Shown here piece by piece: positions 1 to 5,862 of a DNA stretch of 8,856 bases. Numbering within the stretch: the first letter of the stretch is position 1; each line of letters begins with the position of its first letter. The position numbers and the translations under genes are program-made. The stretch covers positions 1 through 8,856 of the forward strand of contig DATDGU010000013.1 in the NCBI GenBank assembly GCA_036521915.1, given 5' to 3'. This stretch comes from PALSA-555 sp036521915. GTDB taxonomy: Bacteria; Actinomycetota; Acidimicrobiia; IMCC26256; PALSA-555. The notes beneath the pieces are model-generated. The model was given only the letters and a program-made list of their open reading frames with translations, was not told where the DNA came from and did no database searches.

Positions 1-388
1 GGCTCGCGGCGAGCGCGGCGAGGTCGCCGCCCGCGGTGACGGCGACGAGCCGGGCGCCCGCGTCGAGGGCTCCCTCGGCCATCGCCACCGTCTCCTCGGT
101 GTTGCCGGAGTACGACAGCGCGAACGCGAGGGTGCGCGGGCCGACGAACGCGGGCGTGCGGATCTGCTTGAGCACGACCACCGGGACGGGCAGCGTGGAG
201 GCGACGGCGCGCAGCACGTCACCGGCGATGCCCGAGCCACCCATGCCGAGCACGGCGATGTTGTCGATGGTGTCGGCGCGGGGCAGCCCCGCGCGGTCGA
301 GGAGCATGCCGGCCTGTTCGTGTGCCTTCGCGAGCTGCTCGGGGAGCTCGCGGACGCGGTCGAGGAACCCGAGGGTGTCGGGCGCCAC
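1..388 (-). CDS. SIS-domain phosphoglucose/phosphomannose isomerase, N-terminal part (runs off window)
   Basis: This frame stays open to the window edge, so only 129 N-terminal residues are visible. They contain the SIS (sugar isomerase) fold signatures: a glycine-rich loop GMGGSGIAGD at residues 48-57 and the phosphosugar-binding SYSGNTEE at 92-99. Together they are characteristic of the bifunctional phosphoglucose/phosphomannose isomerase family, which interconverts fructose-6-phosphate with glucose-6-phosphate and mannose-6-phosphate in the cytoplasm. The GTG start at 388 lies two bases after the stop of the Trm112-like gene; a GAGG ribosome site at 396-399 sits seven bases upstream, inside that gene. 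The position right after manB fits a role in feeding mannose-6-phosphate to phosphomannomutase. Actinobacterial proteins of this type are also called TobH-like. The C-terminal catalytic half is outside the window, so activity and whether it is bifunctional cannot be judged. Confidence 0.87.
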   Translation of the reverse strand, partial: MAPDTLGFLDRVRELPEQLAKAHEQAGMLLDRAGLPRADTIDNIAVLGMGGSGIAGDVLRAVASTLPVPVVVLKQIRTPAFVGPRTLAFALSYSGNTEETVAMAEGALDAGARLVAVTAGGDLAALAAS

Positions 389-390
389 GC

Positions 391-627
391 CTAGGCCTCG
401 AAGGTCGGCTGGATGCCCTCGGCCGAGGCCTTGGCGACGAGGCGCTCGTGCTCGGCGTCGTCGACGGTCTCGGCCTCGTCGATGAGCATGATGGGGATGT
501 CGTCGCGCACGGCGTAGCGGCGGTGGAGGCGCGGGTTGTAGAGCGCGGATTCGTCGGCGAAGTAGAGCAGCGGGCCCTTGTCCTCGGGGCAGGCGAGGAT
601 CTCGAGCAGCTTCGGGTCGAGCGTCAC
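391..627 (-). CDS. Trm112-like small protein (YcaR/UPF0434 type)
   Basis: A 78-residue protein with the Trm112/YcaR family pattern: LLEILACPEDKGPL at residues 7-20, then RRYAVRDDIPIMLIDEA at 36-52. Family members are small zinc-ribbon-like proteins; in eukaryotes and archaea Trm112 activates methyltransferases, while bacterial single-domain versions have no settled role. Family zinc-binding versions have four cysteines, but here only Cys13 remains, so classical zinc binding is unlikely. The GTG start at 627 is four bases after the manB stop (TGA at 632-634) and the TAG stop is two bases before the isomerase start, so the three genes are probably one translationally coupled unit. A Trm112-like gene between manB and a SIS isomerase is, from memory, a recurring actinobacterial arrangement. 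The family assignment is firm and the function is unknown; a partner or stabiliser of the flanking enzymes is conjecture. Confidence 0.88.
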   Translation of the reverse strand: MTLDPKLLEILACPEDKGPLLYFADESALYNPRLHRRYAVRDDIPIMLIDEAETVDDAEHERLVAKASAEGIQPTFEA

Positions 628-631
628 GGCG

Positions 632-2008
632 TCAGTCTGCCTCGCCGGCCACGAGCGTGAGGACCTCGGTGGCGTGGGCCTGGCACGCGTCGGCGTCGGC
701 CGCCTCGACGTTCAGGCGCAGGAGCGGCTCGGTGTTGCTCGGCCGCAGGTTGAACCACCACGCGCCGTGGTCGACGGTGAGCCCGTCGAGTCGGTCCTGG
801 GCGGCGTCGGCGTGTGCGGCCGCGACGGCCTCGAGGACGGCCGCCGGGTCGCGGACGCGCTGGTTGCGCTCCCCCGACTGGACGTAGCGCTCGTAGGGGC
901 GTCGGAGCGTCGAGAGCGGGGCCTCGCTGCGGGCGAGCGCCTCGAGCACGACGAGCGCGGCGATGATGCCCGAGTCGGCCCGGTAATTGTCCCGGAAGTA
1001 GTAGTGCCCCGAGTGCTCGCCGCCGAAGCCCGCGCCGGTGTCGGCCATGACCGCCTTGATGAAGGAGTGCCCGACCCGGGCGCGCACCGGGACGCCGCCC
1101 AGCTCGCGCACGATCTCGGGGACGGCCTTCGAGCAGATCAGGTTGTGCACGACCGTCCGGTCGGGCTCGGGCGCGCCGGCCGGGAGCCCCCGCAGCGTCG
1201 ACGCGGCGACGATCGAGGTGGTGAGGGACCCCGACAGGGCCTCGGCCTGGTCGTCGACCAGGAACACCCGGTCGGCGTCCCCGTCGAAGGCCAGGCCGAC
1301 GTCGGCGCCGCGGTCGCGCACCGCCTGCTGCAGGTCGACGAGGTTGGCGGGCTGGATCGGGTCCGCCGGGTGGTTCGGGAAGGTGCCGTCGAGCTCGCCG
1401 TAGAGGATGTCGAGCGTGACGGGCAGGCCCTCGAAGACGGCGGGGACGACGAGCCCGCCGAGCCCGTTCGCCGTGTCGGCGACGATCGAGAGGCCGGTGA
1501 GCGTCTCGATGTCCACGAAGGACCGGACGTGGTCGACGAAGGCGGGCAGCAGGTCCTGGTGCTCGACCTCGCCTTGGCGCGCCGCGCCGCCGAGGTGTCC
1601 GTCGGCGACGAGCTCGCGGATCTCGGTGAGGCCGCTCTCCTCCCCCACGGGCGCGGCGCGGGCGCGGCACAGCTTGATGCCGTTGTACTCGGCCGGGTTG
1701 TGGCTGGCGGTGAACATGGCGGCGGGCGCGTCGAGGTGCCCCGACGCGAAGTACACGAGGTCGGTCGAGGCGAGGCCGAGGTCGACGACGTCGGCGCCGG
1801 CCGCGGTCGCGCCGTGGGTGAACGCCTCGACGAGCGGCTCGGACGAGGGGCGGGCGTCTCGGCCGACGAGCACCCGGCGGGCGCCGGTGAAGGCCACGAA
1901 CGCGCCACCGACCCGCTCCGCGATCGACTCGTCGAGCTGGTCGGGATAGACGCCCCGGATGTCGTACGCCTTGAAGATGAGGTCGAGCGACGCCGGCCGG
2001 GGGCTCAC
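632..2008 (-). CDS. manB: Phosphomannomutase/phosphoglucomutase (ManB)
   Basis: A complete 458-residue alpha-D-phosphohexomutase, the usual length for bacterial phosphomannomutases. All four family signatures are present: the phosphoserine loop TASHNP at 100-105 (Ser102 carries the phosphate), the magnesium loop DGDADR at 242-247, the sugar-specificity loop GEHSGH at 330-335, and the phosphate-binding RPSNTEP at 422-428. The GEHSGH loop is typical of enzymes using mannose and often glucose phosphates. The enzyme converts mannose-6-phosphate to mannose-1-phosphate in the cytoplasm, the step before GDP-mannose and hence polyprenyl-phosphate-mannose and mannosylated glycans. The GTG start at 2008 overlaps the upstream membrane protein's stop in GTGA (2005-2008), so translation is probably coupled. 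The Trm112-like and SIS isomerase genes follow within a few bases. Choice between mannose and glucose as main substrate cannot be read from sequence alone; the isomerase neighbour favours mannose. Confidence 0.95.
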   Translation of the reverse strand: MSPRPASLDLIFKAYDIRGVYPDQLDESIAERVGGAFVAFTGARRVLVGRDARPSSEPLVEAFTHGATAAGADVVDLGLASTDLVYFASGHLDAPAAMFTASHNPAEYNGIKLCRARAAPVGEESGLTEIRELVADGHLGGAARQGEVEHQDLLPAFVDHVRSFVDIETLTGLSIVADTANGLGGLVVPAVFEGLPVTLDILYGELDGTFPNHPADPIQPANLVDLQQAVRDRGADVGLAFDGDADRVFLVDDQAEALSGSLTTSIVAASTLRGLPAGAPEPDRTVVHNLICSKAVPEIVRELGGVPVRARVGHSFIKAVMADTGAGFGGEHSGHYYFRDNYRADSGIIAALVVLEALARSEAPLSTLRRPYERYVQSGERNQRVRDPAAVLEAVAAAHADAAQDRLDGLTVDHGAWWFNLRPSNTEPLLRLNVEAADADACQAHATEVLTLVAGEAD

Positions 2009-4662
2009 GCGTCGGTCAACCTACCCGGCGCTCGACTCGGTGGATGCCGCCGTCGGGTCCGTCGGCCCCACCAGATGAGCAGCCCGACCCCGAGGATCCC
2101 GACGAGGGTGAGGAGGCGCCCGAGCCACTCGGCGCTCGTCGTCCCGTACGTGAGGGTCACGTCGTGGCTGGTGGGCACGACGACCATGAAGTTCGGCGTG
2201 GACCGGTACGGGCCGTCGGCGCCGCTCGCCTGCCAGTTCGGGAAGTAGGAGGTCTTCACGAGCACCGGGATGCCGGTGCGCGACACGTGGAAGGAGATGC
2301 TCGTGTCGCTCTGACGGATGTCGGTGACCTGCACGGGCGGGAGCGGCGTGCGGGTGAGTTGGCGGGCGGGCGTGGCCTGGGCGTGCTGCCAGCTCACCGG
2401 ACCGTCGGCGACGAGGACCCGGTTCAGGGCCGTCGGGTCGTTGAACCACGGGACGGCGATGCAGTCCTGCCAGTCGTGGAGCGTGACGTCGCTCGCGTCG
2501 ACCCCGTTGTTGATGACCTCCTGGGTGCAGGTCGCCTGCTCGTGCGCCGACAGGGAGTCGACGACGACGGGCTGGTACTGCAGCGGCGAGACCGTCGGCG
2601 AGCCGGCGACCTCGTAGATGCTCCACGTGTCCGGGTAGATCCCGCCGCGCTTCGTCGGGCTCGTCGCCACGAGCCGCAGCGCCGGGCTCTGGGCCGCGGC
2701 CTCACGCGACACGCCCGAGTGGGCGACGAAGTACTTGACGCCGAGCATCTGCATGTAGCGGACGCCGAGACTGAAGTCGGCGACGCTCCGGTACGGGACG
2801 CCGCGGACCGGGTTCGACGCGTTGCCGGGCCCGACGAGGGTGGCGACCGCCATGAACACGTACGGCGTCGTGGCGGACGACTCGTAGTAGAGGCCCTCCA
2901 TCGTCGGGAAGCGGCCGTTCGTCCAGTACGGGAGGAGCATGAGCGCGAGCGGCGTCCCGTACACGTTGATGCCCGGCCCGCCCTCGAAGAGCGTCCGGCC
3001 GGGGTCCGGGAGGCGCCCGATCGTGTCCATGAGGACCCGGTACTCGGGGTAGTCCTTCTTCAGGCCCGGCCCCTGCCCGGCGAGGTCCTGGTAGCCGCTC
3101 TCGTTCCACTTCACCCAGTAGGGCAGGAAGTCCTTCGACGCATCGATGTTGATGAGCGACCCGACGGTGAGCAGCACGGTGAGCGCGACGACGGTGCCGA
3201 TGCCGACGACGCGGGGCGCGAGGCTCCCCCAGCGTGCGGGGACGCCCTCGAGCAGCTCGTCGTCGGCGTGGGCGGCGAGGCGCCGCGCCTGCACGCGCCG
3301 GGCGAGCCAGGCGACGCCGCGCACGAGCTCGGCGACGCCCGCGCCCATCATGAGGAACACGCACAGGTACCAGAAGGGCAGCACGCGCAGGTTCCACGCC
3401 GGGGTGGCCTGCACGCTGGCCCACACGACGAACATCAGCCCGGTGAGCGCGGTGAGGATGACGAGCACGAACGTCGAGCGGCGCCGCCCGACGATCCCAC
3501 CGACGACGGCGATCGTGAGGAGGACGGCGGCGCCCCACTGCCAGGGCAGCGCGCCGCGGATCCCGAACAGGTACGACCACGGGAACAGGAACGAGCCGTA
3601 CTGGGTGATCGCGGCGTAGCGCATGTCGGTCGTGTACTGGAGAGTGCTGACGAGCGGCACGCTCCACACCGCGGTGAGCAGCATGCCGACCGCGCCGATC
3701 GCCGCGGCCCGCCCGAGCGTCTCGCGGGGCCAGCAGGCGAACAGGACGATGAGGACACCGACGCCGGCGAAGAGCACGGACGCGACACCGCCGGGCTGCC
3801 CGGTCGCGAGAGTGAGGAGGGCCGGGACGATGGCGAGGACGCCACCGAGCGCGACCCAGGCGGCTCGTCGTCGTCCCGCCGACCACGGCTTCGGGGACGT
3901 CCCGACCACGACGACGACGGCGCCCACGACGGCGAACACGGCGACGACGATGTGGCTCATCGCCGTCGCGGCGAGCAGCACGGCGGGCAGCCAGAGCCCG
4001 CGCCGGGTGCGCAGCGACCAGGCCAGCGCGCCGAGGAAGCAGAGCGCGAGCGCGAGGGCGATCGTGTACGAGAACTCGCCGGCGAGGTTGCTCGCCAGCG
4101 TGCCGCCCATGATGTGCTGGTCGAAGGCGATGGTGTTGCGGTCGAAGGTCGACGCGCCGGGGTCGCCGTTGAAGAACACGAACGCGGTGGCGGCGACCGC
4201 GAACGCCGGGGGCGTCGGCTCTGGGGCGCGCAGGCCCCGCGCGAACACGTACGCGCCGACCGGCATGAGCATCGGGCCGAGCGCGGTGACGAGCTTGAAC
4301 GCGACGTTGTAGGGGATGACGGAGTTGATGCCGACGATGAGCAGCGCCGGGAACGGGAAGTAGAACTGCCCCGCCGGGAACCCCGCGTAGTAGTCGGGTG
4401 ACCAGCCCGACAGCCGCCACGGGAGCAGGTGGTCGCGGAGGAACGCGGGCCACCAGACGTGGGCGCCGGTGTCACCCCCCGCGGGGGTGGTGTTGCGCAG
4501 GAGCAGCCGGGGATCCAGCTGCACGAAGATGAAGGCGACGCACGCCGCGAGGACGAGGAGGCCGACCCAGACCTCGAGGCGGCCCCACCAGGGGGGCGGG
4601 GGTGGCTCGGCCGGCTCGTCGGCGTCGGCGGGCGCGTCGAGCACCGACGCCGAGGCGGCCAT
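2005..4662 (-). CDS. Large polytopic membrane protein, YfhO/PTPS-related, probable GT-C glycosyltransferase
   Basis: An 885-residue membrane protein. After a Pro/Ala-rich cytoplasmic tail (1-27) comes a first membrane helix (about 31-48), then an extracytoplasmic loop with GGDTGAH at 62-68, where Asp64 sits where GT-C glycosyltransferases carry their catalytic acidic residue. About a dozen hydrophobic segments follow to residue 503. A soluble stretch of roughly 340 residues (about 504-845) then leads to a final helix (about 846-866) and a basic tail. The stretch YFPNWQASGADGPY (806-819) and the following strands match the C-terminal domain of YfhO-like and '6-pyruvoyl-tetrahydropterin synthase-related' membrane proteins. 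YfhO of Firmicutes glycosylates lipoteichoic acid; GT-C enzymes use polyprenyl-phosphate sugars. Two cysteines at 712 and 734 in the external domain could form a disulphide. The ATG start has an AGG ribosome site at 4671-4673, eight bases upstream. The end overlaps manB, suggesting a mannose-derived donor, which is inference. Acceptor and product are unknown. Confidence 0.82.
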   Translation of the reverse strand: MAASASVLDAPADADEPAEPPPPPWWGRLEVWVGLLVLAACVAFIFVQLDPRLLLRNTTPAGGDTGAHVWWPAFLRDHLLPWRLSGWSPDYYAGFPAGQFYFPFPALLIVGINSVIPYNVAFKLVTALGPMLMPVGAYVFARGLRAPEPTPPAFAVAATAFVFFNGDPGASTFDRNTIAFDQHIMGGTLASNLAGEFSYTIALALALCFLGALAWSLRTRRGLWLPAVLLAATAMSHIVVAVFAVVGAVVVVVGTSPKPWSAGRRRAAWVALGGVLAIVPALLTLATGQPGGVASVLFAGVGVLIVLFACWPRETLGRAAAIGAVGMLLTAVWSVPLVSTLQYTTDMRYAAITQYGSFLFPWSYLFGIRGALPWQWGAAVLLTIAVVGGIVGRRRSTFVLVILTALTGLMFVVWASVQATPAWNLRVLPFWYLCVFLMMGAGVAELVRGVAWLARRVQARRLAAHADDELLEGVPARWGSLAPRVVGIGTVVALTVLLTVGSLINIDASKDFLPYWVKWNESGYQDLAGQGPGLKKDYPEYRVLMDTIGRLPDPGRTLFEGGPGINVYGTPLALMLLPYWTNGRFPTMEGLYYESSATTPYVFMAVATLVGPGNASNPVRGVPYRSVADFSLGVRYMQMLGVKYFVAHSGVSREAAAQSPALRLVATSPTKRGGIYPDTWSIYEVAGSPTVSPLQYQPVVVDSLSAHEQATCTQEVINNGVDASDVTLHDWQDCIAVPWFNDPTALNRVLVADGPVSWQHAQATPARQLTRTPLPPVQVTDIRQSDTSISFHVSRTGIPVLVKTSYFPNWQASGADGPYRSTPNFMVVVPTSHDVTLTYGTTSAEWLGRLLTLVGILGVGLLIWWGRRTRRRHPPSRAPGRLTDA

Positions 4663-4673
4663 TTGCTTAGCCT

Positions 4674-4697
4674 GCCAGGACGGGGGGCCGTCCCGGC
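4674..4697 (-). promoter_or_regulatory. Ten-base-pair hairpin abutting the ribosome site of the membrane protein gene
   Basis: On the minus strand the arms GCCGGGACGG and CCGTCCTGGC pair over ten positions (one G-U pair) around a CCCC loop. The hairpin fills the 42-base gap between the zinc-ribbon stop (4705) and the membrane protein start (4662) and ends exactly at the AGG ribosome site (4671-4673). No U-run follows, so it is not a classical intrinsic terminator. It could modulate read-through, mRNA processing or ribosome access. The structure is seen; the role is inferred. Confidence 0.45.
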
Positions 4698-4704
4698 GGC
4701 GGGC

Positions 4705-4872
4705 TCAGCGGGCCCGGGCGAGCTCCAGGACCTGGCTCAGTGGCACGTGGCTGTCGCCGGCGGTCCAGGTCTTCTCCTCGCACCGACCGCAGCGCCGGAA
4801 CGTCAGGTCCTGCCCCGAGACCCGCATCCGGATCTCCACGAGCGAACCCTTGGAACACGAAGGGCATTGCAT
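4705..4872 (-). CDS. Small zinc-ribbon protein (two CxxC knuckles)
   Basis: A 55-residue protein with CPSC at residues 3-6 and CGRC at 28-31, a standard four-cysteine zinc ribbon, followed by a Trp- and Ser-containing segment and a basic, helical-looking C-terminus (VLELARAR at 48-55). The ATG at 4872 is chosen because GGGAGG (4879-4884) sits six bases upstream; a TTG at 4890 would extend it by six residues but removes that ribosome site. Such proteins often bind nucleic acid or act as protein-interaction modules; the exact family is not recognised. It is 42 bases ahead of the large membrane glycosyltransferase gene on the same strand and may be the first gene of that operon, since the 122 bases upstream are non-coding. 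No enzymatic function can be assigned. Confidence 0.8.
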   Translation of the reverse strand: MQCPSCSKGSLVEIRMRVSGQDLTFRRCGRCEEKTWTAGDSHVPLSQVLELARAR

Positions 4873-4881
4873 CGCAATCCT

Positions 4882-4913
4882 CCCAGCCAACTTCGAACCC
4901 AGCCAAACTTCGA
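4882..4913 (-). repeat. Tandem 16-bp imperfect repeat upstream of the zinc-ribbon gene
   Basis: Two adjacent copies, 4882-4897 and 4898-4913, share the plus-strand core CCCAGCCAA(A)CTTCGA; the right copy has one extra A. The left copy overlaps the GGGAGG ribosome site by three bases. This could be an operator with two protein-binding half-sites or a simple slippage duplication. Confidence 0.6.
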
Positions 4914-4963
4914 GAACGGGCTATCGGCAGGGGGGAGCAAAACCTTGAATCGCTCGAAACGGC

Positions 4964-4985
4964 TGTGGACAAGGCCTGTGGAGGA
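4964..4985 (-). promoter_or_regulatory. Pair of DnaA-box-like sites in the CPBP/zinc-ribbon gap
   Basis: On the minus strand, TTGTCCACA (positions 4972 to 4964) matches exactly the DnaA box form preferred in high-GC actinobacteria. A second sequence, TCCTCCACA (4985 to 4977), keeps the TCCACA core; the two have the same orientation, 13 bases apart. They lie in the 122-base gap after the CPBP stop. DnaA binding would suggest replication-linked control of the zinc-ribbon and glycosyltransferase genes; chance matches are possible. Confidence 0.3.
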
Positions 4986-4994
4986 CCGGGCGGG

Positions 4995-5726
4995 CTAGAG
5001 GAGGATCTGCAGGACGGCGAGCAGGTTGAAGCCGGCGTGGAGCAGGAACGATTCGGACAGGTCCCCGGTCTTGAGCGCTCGGTCCCCCGAGACGAGGCCG
5101 AGGAGGAAGAGGGCGGGGACGGCGAAGCCGGCGCCGGGGTCAAGGGCGACGTGGACGAGCGCGAACACGAGCGCCGAGATGGCGACGGCGGCCGTCGGGT
5201 TGGTGCGGCGCATCAGGGCCCGCAGCAGCGCCCCGCGGAAGAGGAGCTCCTCGCCGAGCGGGGCGACGACGAGCACGGCGACGATGAAGAGCGCCGCCTG
5301 GGAGCCGTGGGCTGACTGGAAGACCCGCACGACGCTCTGTGACGACTGGCCGGAGCGGTCCAGGTTCCCGGCGTCGACGATCGGCGTGAGCCCGATCCCG
5401 GCCATGAAGGCGAGCCCCAGCCCGACGAGGAACCAGCCGCTGTCCTTCGGCGAGAGCCGCAGCCCGAAGTCCGCCCGGAGGCTCCCCACGCCGCGCCGGG
5501 CGGCGAAGCTCAGGTAGACGACCGCCGTCGTGGTCTGGACGGCGAGCGCAGCGAGCGAGGCCGGCACCTGGGAGCTCTGGGGCAGCTTCCCGTGGGTGAG
5601 GAACGGGGTCTCGGCGATCGAGGCGGCGAGCAGGGAGAGAAGGAAGGCGACGGCGGCGTCGGGCACGCCCCAGCCGATGTGCGGCGCCTCGCTGGACCCC
5701 GGCGGGCCGACGGCACGACCTTCCAC
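4995..5726 (-). CDS. CPBP family intramembrane metalloprotease (Abi/CAAX-protease type)
   Basis: With the GTG at 5726 the protein has 243 residues, normal for the family, and several membrane helices. The three CPBP signatures are present: EELLFR at 159-164 (Glu159, Glu160, Arg164), FALVH at 188-192 (His192), and HAGFN at 230-234 (His230, Asn234). Family members are membrane-embedded proteases related to eukaryotic Rce1; bacterial roles include peptide maturation, bacteriocin immunity and protein anchoring, and the substrate here is unknown. The start is uncertain: an ATG at 5810 in the same frame would add 28 residues, but codons between 5727 and 5810 have many A/T third positions (GTA, GGA, AAT, AAT, GAT), unlike the rest of the gene, and no ribosome site is seen. 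A TAGCGT box seven bases before 5726 suggests a leaderless mRNA. It diverges from ftsH. Confidence 0.85.
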   Translation of the reverse strand: MEGRAVGPPGSSEAPHIGWGVPDAAVAFLLSLLAASIAETPFLTHGKLPQSSQVPASLAALAVQTTTAVVYLSFAARRGVGSLRADFGLRLSPKDSGWFLVGLGLAFMAGIGLTPIVDAGNLDRSGQSSQSVVRVFQSAHGSQAALFIVAVLVVAPLGEELLFRGALLRALMRRTNPTAAVAISALVFALVHVALDPGAGFAVPALFLLGLVSGDRALKTGDLSESFLLHAGFNLLAVLQILL

Positions 5727-5733
5727 GGGCCGG

Positions 5734-5739
5734 ACGCTA
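5734..5739 (-). promoter_or_regulatory. Candidate -10 box for a leaderless CPBP transcript
   Basis: TAGCGT on the minus strand fits the TANNNT pattern of a housekeeping -10 box and stands seven bases before the GTG at 5726, which would place the transcription start at or next to the start codon. No good -35 is visible. Leaderless mRNAs are common in actinobacteria. Confidence 0.25.
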
Positions 5740-5781
5740 TCGGCCGTCTGCGGCGGGCCGAGCACGTCGGCGCGCCACGGA

Positions 5782-5810
5782 TTCCGATTGGCGGCTCCGG
5801 GCCGTACCAT
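5782..5810 (+). promoter_or_regulatory. Candidate ftsH promoter
   Basis: TACCAT at 5805-5810 resembles a -10 box (TANNNT), with a weak -35-like TTCCGA at 5782-5787 and a 17-base spacer. Transcription would start near 5817 and give a leader of about 46 bases before the ftsH ATG. The sequence also contains the alternative CPBP ATG (minus strand, 5808-5810), another reason to prefer the shorter CPBP gene. Confidence 0.25.
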
Positions 5811-5862
5811 GGCCCGACGGAGGGGCCGCGCGCCGCCCGTCCGCCCCGCCCGAGGAGCCTTG

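Noticed and set aside
578..2248. Plus-strand open frame of 556 codons opposite manB.
   Set aside because: manB on the minus strand carries all four phosphohexomutase motifs; the plus frame is low-complexity and crosses three real genes.
2044..4401. Plus-strand open frame of 785 codons opposite the large membrane protein gene.
   Set aside because: It is rich in Arg, Asp, Glu and Gly without membrane segments or recognisable motifs, the usual mirror of a GC-rich gene. The minus-strand reading has clear helices and family motifs.
4473..4489. Perfect seven-base inverted repeat (CACCCCC/GGGGGTG).
   Set aside because: It lies in coding sequence for residues around Thr59-Gly63 of the membrane protein and follows from Thr-Pro-Ala-Gly-Gly codons; no regulatory role can be supported.
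4667..5143. Minus-strand open frame of 158 codons across the CPBP 3' end and zinc-ribbon gene.
   Set aside because: Ser/Pro/Arg-rich shadow in another frame; the true frames carry HAGFN and the CxxC pairs.
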